From Aporrectodea caliginosa (taxonomy: Eukaryota > Annelida > Clitellata > Crassiclitellata > Lumbricidae): 64,000 bases of DNA. How positions within the stretch are numbered: position 1 is the stretch's first letter; every line of letters begins with the position of its first letter. Positions 13,201 through 20,600 of this stretch are shown here, in pieces. A model generated the notes under the pieces. It was not told where the DNA came from and searched no databases. It saw nothing but the letters and a program-made list of their open reading frames with translations. The position numbers and the translations under genes were made by a program. Location of the stretch: contig JACEVL010000206.1 in assembly GCA_020284085.1 (NCBI GenBank), forward strand, positions 728,501-792,500, in the 5' to 3' direction.

Positions 13201-14566
13201 ATTGGTTCGTTCATTCGTTCATTGGTTCATTGGTTAGTTCATTCGTTCATTGGTTCGTTCATTAGTTCATTGGTTCATTCATTACTTCATTCGTTCATTG
13301 GTTGGTTCATTCTTTCATTGGTTCGTTCATTCATTCATTTGTTTGTTGTTTGGTTCATTCATTCATTGGGTTGTTCGATCCTTAGTTCATTAGTTCTTTC
13401 ATTAGTTCGTTCATTCGGCCTGCCTCCGGTTTCCCCAACGTGTAAGATTTGAACCCTTTTTCTGGAATGGATTATGATTTCCGATTATGATTTGACTGAA
13501 AGCGACTATCGACTGATATCTCGGAGATTATGATTACGGTGCTATAGAAGTAGGATTAGATTAGATCAACTATCATCGGATTAGACTGTGAAAGAGTCTG
13601 ATGGCATTTTGTCATGTTTTCTGTCCGTAGGAATGCTACTTGCAGATACATAGCCTGTATAGCATCAGGCGAGGAATCACGGCCGATCCTCCGATGAGTG
13701 TTCCCAATGCCGCCGGAATCATTCTAGTTCATGGTCAGTTTTCATATGCAAAATGGAATTATTCTAGTTCATGGTTAGTTTTCATATGCAAAATGGAATT
13801 ATTCTAGTTCATGGTTAGTTTTCATATGCAAAATGGAATTATTCTAGTTCATGGTCAGTTTTCATATGCAAATGGAATTATTCTAGTTCATGGTCAGTTT
13901 TCATATGCAAAATGGAATTATTCTAGTTCATGGTTAGTTTTCATATGCAAAATGGAATTATTCTAGTTCATGGTTAGTTTCCGAATGCTACTGGAATCAT
14001 TCTAGTTCATGGTCAGTTTTCATATGCAAAATGGAATTATTCTAAGTAAGTAAGAATATTCTTTATTTGACTACCAGCAGATGCACAGTTTAACAGAAGA
14101 AATAAATAATAGAAACATTTATGCAAAGTCATATAACATTCTCATAATAAAACTTCTTTTTGCAAGGGCATCAACAGGGAAGATCATGTGGACTAGTTCA
14201 TGTTTCGTTTCAAAACCATGGTCATTCAAGTTCATGTATGTGTGTATATGTGTGTGTGTGTATGTGTGTGTTTCAAATTTATTTAGCACCTTTTGACCAA
14301 GTACAGTGTTTGTGTGAGACATTTATGTAGCTGCATTTGTGAATGATTTAAGATGATTGTCGTTATAAGTCCAACTGGACTATGAAGCATAAAGAGTGTG
14401 TGTAGTGTGTCTCATTGTATGTGTCTGTGTGTGTGTGTCTCTGTGTGTGTCTGTGTTTATGTCTCTATATGTGTGTTTTTGTGTGTGTGTCTATGTGTGT
14501 GTGTATTGATGTCTGTGTCTCTTTATGCATTTCAAATGTATATAACCTCTTTAAAACGAGCACAGG

Positions 14567-14662
<96 letters not shown>

Positions 14663-17600
14663 ATTTATGTAGAGCTATTTGTGATCTTTTGGTTAATAAG
14701 AGCGCTGTATGTTGTGCGTGTGTACAGGCCACATTGCCGATGCCCTGCAGACGACGCCACCAGACGTGTTCGTTACGAGCGACGGAGGATACACTTGGCG
14801 TCTCGTGAGTCCATGCATTATTATTACATAGGTTGCCATGGATCCTGGAAAACCTGAAAAGTCATGGAATTAGACTTTGAAACATTTAAGGCCTGGAGAA
14901 ACAGGTGTTTTCCAAAACAAGTCCTGAAAAGTCATGGACTTTGAAAATAGCTATGTCATGGAAAGTCATGGAAAATGATAATAATAATTATAGTAAGTTC
15001 CGGAATGAAGTTCCGGTTGCGCCTCGTGTGCGTTGCGCCTCTGAGTAGGTTATCTTGGAGGGGCGCTGTATATAAGTCCTTTGAATGAATGAATGAATGA
15101 ATAGTAATTATAATCAGTGAAAAAATGGTTCTGGAACTCAACAATTCAGAACAAATATAGGGGCATATTTTATGCTAATATTTCTATTTCATATATGTGT
15201 CAGTATCAATAAACACTGAAAGCACTTAAATTAAATTAAAGTATCTAAATAATTTACAATATTTTTATTAAAAATTTAAATTTTACTACATTATTTTATA
15301 ATAGCTGAAAAAAGGTCCCTGAACGCCCGCTCTGGACCGCTCCGGCTGAAAAAGCACTGATTATAGTAGTAATAATAATAGTTGTAATAATAATAGTTAT
15401 CTGTGTGTTAAGGCTCTGAATGGCCCGCACCATTACCAGATAGCCGACCACGGTGGCCTCCTGGTGGCCGTTCCTGCGGACACGGAGACGCCATCGATCG
15501 TAAAGTTCTCGACAGACGAGGGCCGGTGCTGGATAAGCTACAACTTCACGGAAAAGCAGATCATCTACACGGGTCTTTTGATAGAACCAGGGAACCGGGA
15601 CATGACAGTCGCCATCTGGGGCTACACGAGGGCAGACAGAACGTGGCATACCCACCTGCTGAACTTCAGTACCATCATCGACAAACAGTGTGCGTTGCTC
15701 TCTGTGACTTGCGATTGATTATAATATGTTAATATATTCTAGTGTTATGTTAATCAGATCTAATGGTTGCCTTTCTGTGGTCATATCTAGGACTGGAACT
15801 GTTCTTGATCAATGATCTGTTTCAGTTGCTAGACCTCGATCCTGCATATGTTCTTTCTGCTAACTCTCTGTGTATGTTTGTTCTGCTAACTCTCTCCCTG
15901 TATCTGTCCATTCTGCTCAGTATCTCTCTCCCTGTATCTGTCATTCTGCTAATTCTGCTCAGTATCTCTCTCCCTGTATCTGTCCATTCTGCTAACTCTC
16001 TCTCCATGTATCTGTCCATTCTGCTCAGTATCTCTCTCCCTGTATCTGTCCATTCTGCTTAATATCTCTTCCCTGTATCTGTCCATTCTGCTCAGTATCT
16101 CTCTCCCTGTATCTGTCCATTCTCTGCTGTCCATTCTGCTCAGTATCTCTCTCCCTGTATCTGTCCATTCTGCTTAGTATCTCTCTCCCTGTCCATTCTG
16201 CTCTGTCCTCTCCCTGCTGTCCATTCTGCTTAGTCTGTATCTGTCCATTCTGCTGAGTGTATGTCATTTCGTTCTCAGCTTAAGACTTGCCTCTCTCAAA
16301 TTGTTTATCCACCATAAGCAGCCTGTTTGTCTTACGGACTGATCTTCTGGATATTGACCAGATTGCAGCTTGGTTTTGGTGCACCATCAGTAGATGCCTT
16401 AGACACCAGCACAATAGATGTTACTAATGAAATGCAATGTCTCTTAGTGTACTTATGAGATGCCTTTCTGACGGCTCTATATAAATTCCCGGTGAGTGAA
16501 CATGTGGTATCTGATCTGTAGGTGACTCCAATGATTATGAAGACTGGGTTCCGCATCAGCACAACAATGACAAAGGCTGTCTCCTCGGCAGCAAGGAAAC
16601 ATTCCGACGACTGAAGGCCGACTCCTGGTAAGAAGATTGTACTGTCCCTACAAGGCCTACACAGTAACCGTCTCATTGTACTGTCCCTACAAAGACCTAC
16701 ACAGTAACCGTCTCATTGTACTGTCCCTACAAAGACCTACACAGTAACCGTCTCATTGTACTGTCCCTACAAAGGCCTACACAGTAACCGTCTCATTGTA
16801 CTGTCCCTACAAAGACCTACACAGTAACCGTCTCATTGTACTGTCCCTACAAAGACAGTAACCGTCTCATTGTACTGTCCCTACAAAGACCTACACAGTA
16901 ACCGTCTCATTGTACTGTCCCTACAAAGACCTACACAGTAACCGTCTCATTGTACTGTCCCTACTGCTACACAGTAACCGTCTCATTGTACTGTCCCTAC
17001 AAAGGCCTACACAGTAACCATCTCATTGTACTGTCCCTACAAAGGCCTACACAGTAACCGTCTCATTGTACTGTCCCTACAAAGGCCTACACAGTAACCG
17101 TCTCATTGTACTGTCCCTACAAAGGCCTACACAGTAACCATCTCATTGTACTGTCCCTACAAAGGCCTCTCTCATTGTACTGTCCCTACAAAGGCCTACA
17201 CAGTAACCGTCTCATTGTACTGTCCCTACAAAGGCCTACACAGTAACCATCTCATTGTACTGTCCCTATTACACAGTAACCGTCTCATTGTACTGTCCCT
17301 ACAAAGACCTACACAGTAACCGTCTCATTGTACTGTCCCTACAAAGGCCTACACAGTAACCGTCTCATTGTACTGTCCCTACAAAGGCCTACACAGTAAC
17401 CATCTCATTGTACTGTCCCTACAAAGGCCTACACAGTAACCGTCTCATTGTACTGTCCCTACAAAGGCCTACACAGTAACCGTCTCATTGTACTGTCCCT
17501 ACAAAGGCCTACACAGTAACCATCTCATTGTACTGTCCCTACAAAGGCCTACACAGTAACCGTCTCATTGTACTGTCCCTACAAAGGCCTACACAGTAAC

Positions 17601-20600
17601 CGTCTCATTGTACTGTCCCTACAAAGGCCTACACAGTAACCGTCTCATTGTACTGTCCCTACAAAGGCCTACACAGTAACCGTCTCATTGTACTGTCCCT
17701 ACAAAGGCCTACACAGTAACCGTCTCATTGGAGGAGGAGGCTCAAACCTATACTCTCCACTGTCGCAATTCCAGATTTACATAATCCATGTTGGCTTTGT
17801 AATTGCATGCATAATGAGCAAGAATTTGACCTTTTAGAAAAAATTCTTGTACTGCATGGCAGCCTTGTGGTAGGGCATTGACCAGAGCAAAAGCTTTTTT
17901 ACCAGGTTTTTTAAACAGTGAAATTCTTGCCCTACTGTAGCGCCACCACTGTTTCCAGCAGATGCTGATCGAAGAGAGGAGCGGCCTTTCACAGAGTTGC
18001 AATGTGTGACCATGGAAGATAAGGATCCTGAGTGGCCGAGTGGGTTGGTAGCCTGCTCGTCACGCCGGCGCCCCGGGTTCGCTTCCCGGTCGGGTCGGTT
18101 TATCAGAGATTAATTTCTCGGATCTTTACTGCGGGTGGCTCGGTCGCATTATAAACATGGAGTACAATACAACACACAATACAACACATCACAATACAAC
18201 TGGGGCGCGGTGGTTTAGGGGTATGTTCGGTGCCTTGCAGCTGGAGGGTTGCGGGTTCGAATCCACCTCAAAGTCGCCGCGTAGGGACCCTGGGCAAGTC
18301 CTTCACTCGCAATTGCTCATGCGCTTCGGCGTGAAACTCCGATTCAGCGTCCGCGCAGTAGTCGGGAGCGCCTCTGAATGGGAAATCTGGTAGGGGCGCT
18401 ATAACAAGTGTTCAAATACAATACAATACAATACAATGAGGTGTACCATGCAAAGCTTCTGGCATCTATGGCACTGTTGTAACGCCCAAGGTGACCGCTT
18501 CAAGCGAGATGGTAGCATTGGGTGAGGTGGATTAACATCAGTTGATGCCTTGTGCATTAGACAACAGCACAATAGAAATTACTAATTAATGATAATGCGT
18601 AGTACCTTTTGTTTTCTGACAATACCTTGTCTTTTGTTTCTGTGCGCAAGGTGCTATAACGGAAAGTCGTATGAAGTGACGAAGACGAGTGAAGTCTGCA
18701 CATGTACGGCCGATGATTTTGACTGGTAGGTCGCAGAGTTCATCTCACGTTTAGTCTGAATCTAATCTTAATCTGGTCTTATTATTTATTTTTCGTTATT
18801 AATTATTATTTATTTTTGGGTATTAATTATTATTTATTTTATTGTGTATTAGCTATCATTTATTGGGTATTAATTTTTATTTATTATTGGGTAGTAATTA
18901 TTATTTATTATTGGGTACTAATTATTATTTATTTTTCGGTATTAATTATTATTTATTATTGGGTATTAATTTTTATTGGGTATTAATTATTATTTATTTT
19001 GGGTATTACTTATTATTTATTATTGGGTACTAATTATTATTTATTTTATTGTGTATTAGCTATCATTTATTGGGTATTAATTTTTATTAGCTATTAATTA
19101 TTATTTATTTTGGGTATTAATTATTATTTATTATTGGGTATTAGTTATTTATAATTGGGTATTACATTTAGCTATTATTTATTATTGGGTATTAATTGTT
19201 ATTTTATTATTGGTTATTAATTATTATTTATTGAGTATTAATTGTTTTCTGTGTCTGTAGTGACTATGGGTACAAGCGCATCGGCGACATCTGCGTTAAA
19301 GACACGTCGGCCAAATTCAAGGAGCTCGATATCTGTCTACGGGGTCACGAAGAAAAGGTTGTTCCGATGGGGTAAGTAGCGGGTGAATCTGCCCCCCACA
19401 CCCCCGGATCACTTGTCAGGTCTACTGGACTCATTTCAGCTACTCTTAGCTGCTTGAGTTGTATGTATGTATGTACATAAGAGAACACTTAATATAGCGA
19501 GTTTTAAGTAACAAGCAAAGACACCGTGTTTAGTTGAATTGAATTTGGACCTAGTCTGTCCTTGGACCGGATTTGGCCTTAGTCCTGATTTGTCCTTGGA
19601 CCTGATCTGTCCTTAGTTTTGATTTGGTTCCTAGTTCTGATTTGTCCTGGGACCTAGTTTGATCTTGGACTTGATTTGTCCTTAGTTCTGATTTGACCTT
19701 ATTCCTGATTTGTTCTTAGCTCTGATTTTTTCTTAATCTCGATTTGTCCTTAGTCCTCATGTGTCCTTAGTCCTGATTTGTCCTTAGTCCTGCTTTGTCC
19801 TTATTCCTGATTTATCCTTAGTCCTGATTTGTTTGGTGGCTGATGTCTGTGGTTTCTTAATCCAGGTACCATAAGATTCCCGGTGACAAATGTTCCGGAG
19901 GATTTCTTCCAGCGGAGGCCAAGATGATCGACCTCAACACGGTCTGTACGTCGGATCCTCTTTCCGGTGAACATCAGCCTTCAGCTTCCGTAAACGACAT
20001 TCCAGTAAGTGATCGATCCGGTTGATCGAAGCCTTGTGTGCTGATCGCTATTGTAATTGCATGCTTTAACGAAGGAGAGATCGTGGCTGGATGTATGGAT
20101 GGATGGATTGATGGATCGATGGATGGATCGATGGATGGACTAGGTCCAAATTCAATTCAACTAAACACGGTGCCTTTGCTTGTTACTTAACACTCGCTAT
20201 ATTAAGTGGTCTCGATCGATGGATGGATCGATGGCTGGATCGATGGATGGATGGATCGATGGATGGATCGATGGACCAGGGAATGGATGGATGTATCAAT
20301 GAATGAATCTGTGGATCGGTGGATTGATGCATGTATGGATGAGTAAGTAAGTACTTGGTGGATGAATGGGACTGGCTGTCTGCCTTATGGACGGATGGAT
20401 GGATGGGTCGGTGGATTGATGACTGGATAGGTTGGTGGATGGATAGGTTGGTGGATGGATAGGGTGGATGGAAAGGTGGGTATATGGATTGGGTGGATGG
20501 AAAGGTGGGTAGATGGATAGGTTGGTGGGTGGATATGTGGGTATATGGATTGGGTGGATGGAAAGGTGGGTAGATGGATAGGTTGTTGGGTGGATAGGTT

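Noticed and set aside
12904..13452. A 182-codon frame rich in Phe, Ile, His and Ser
   Set aside because: It is a reading of the GTTCATTG minisatellite; the periodic peptide is a product of the repeat.
14398..14808. Cys/Val-rich frames with a poly-CV run
   Set aside because: They come from the (GT)n microsatellite. Only the segment 14728-14804 is coding, in its own frame, as a sortilin exon.
18030..18095. A functional tRNA-Leu or tRNA-Ser gene
   Set aside because: A and B boxes are present, but it continues into a SINE body and tail shared with 1932-2108, so it is a SINE head.
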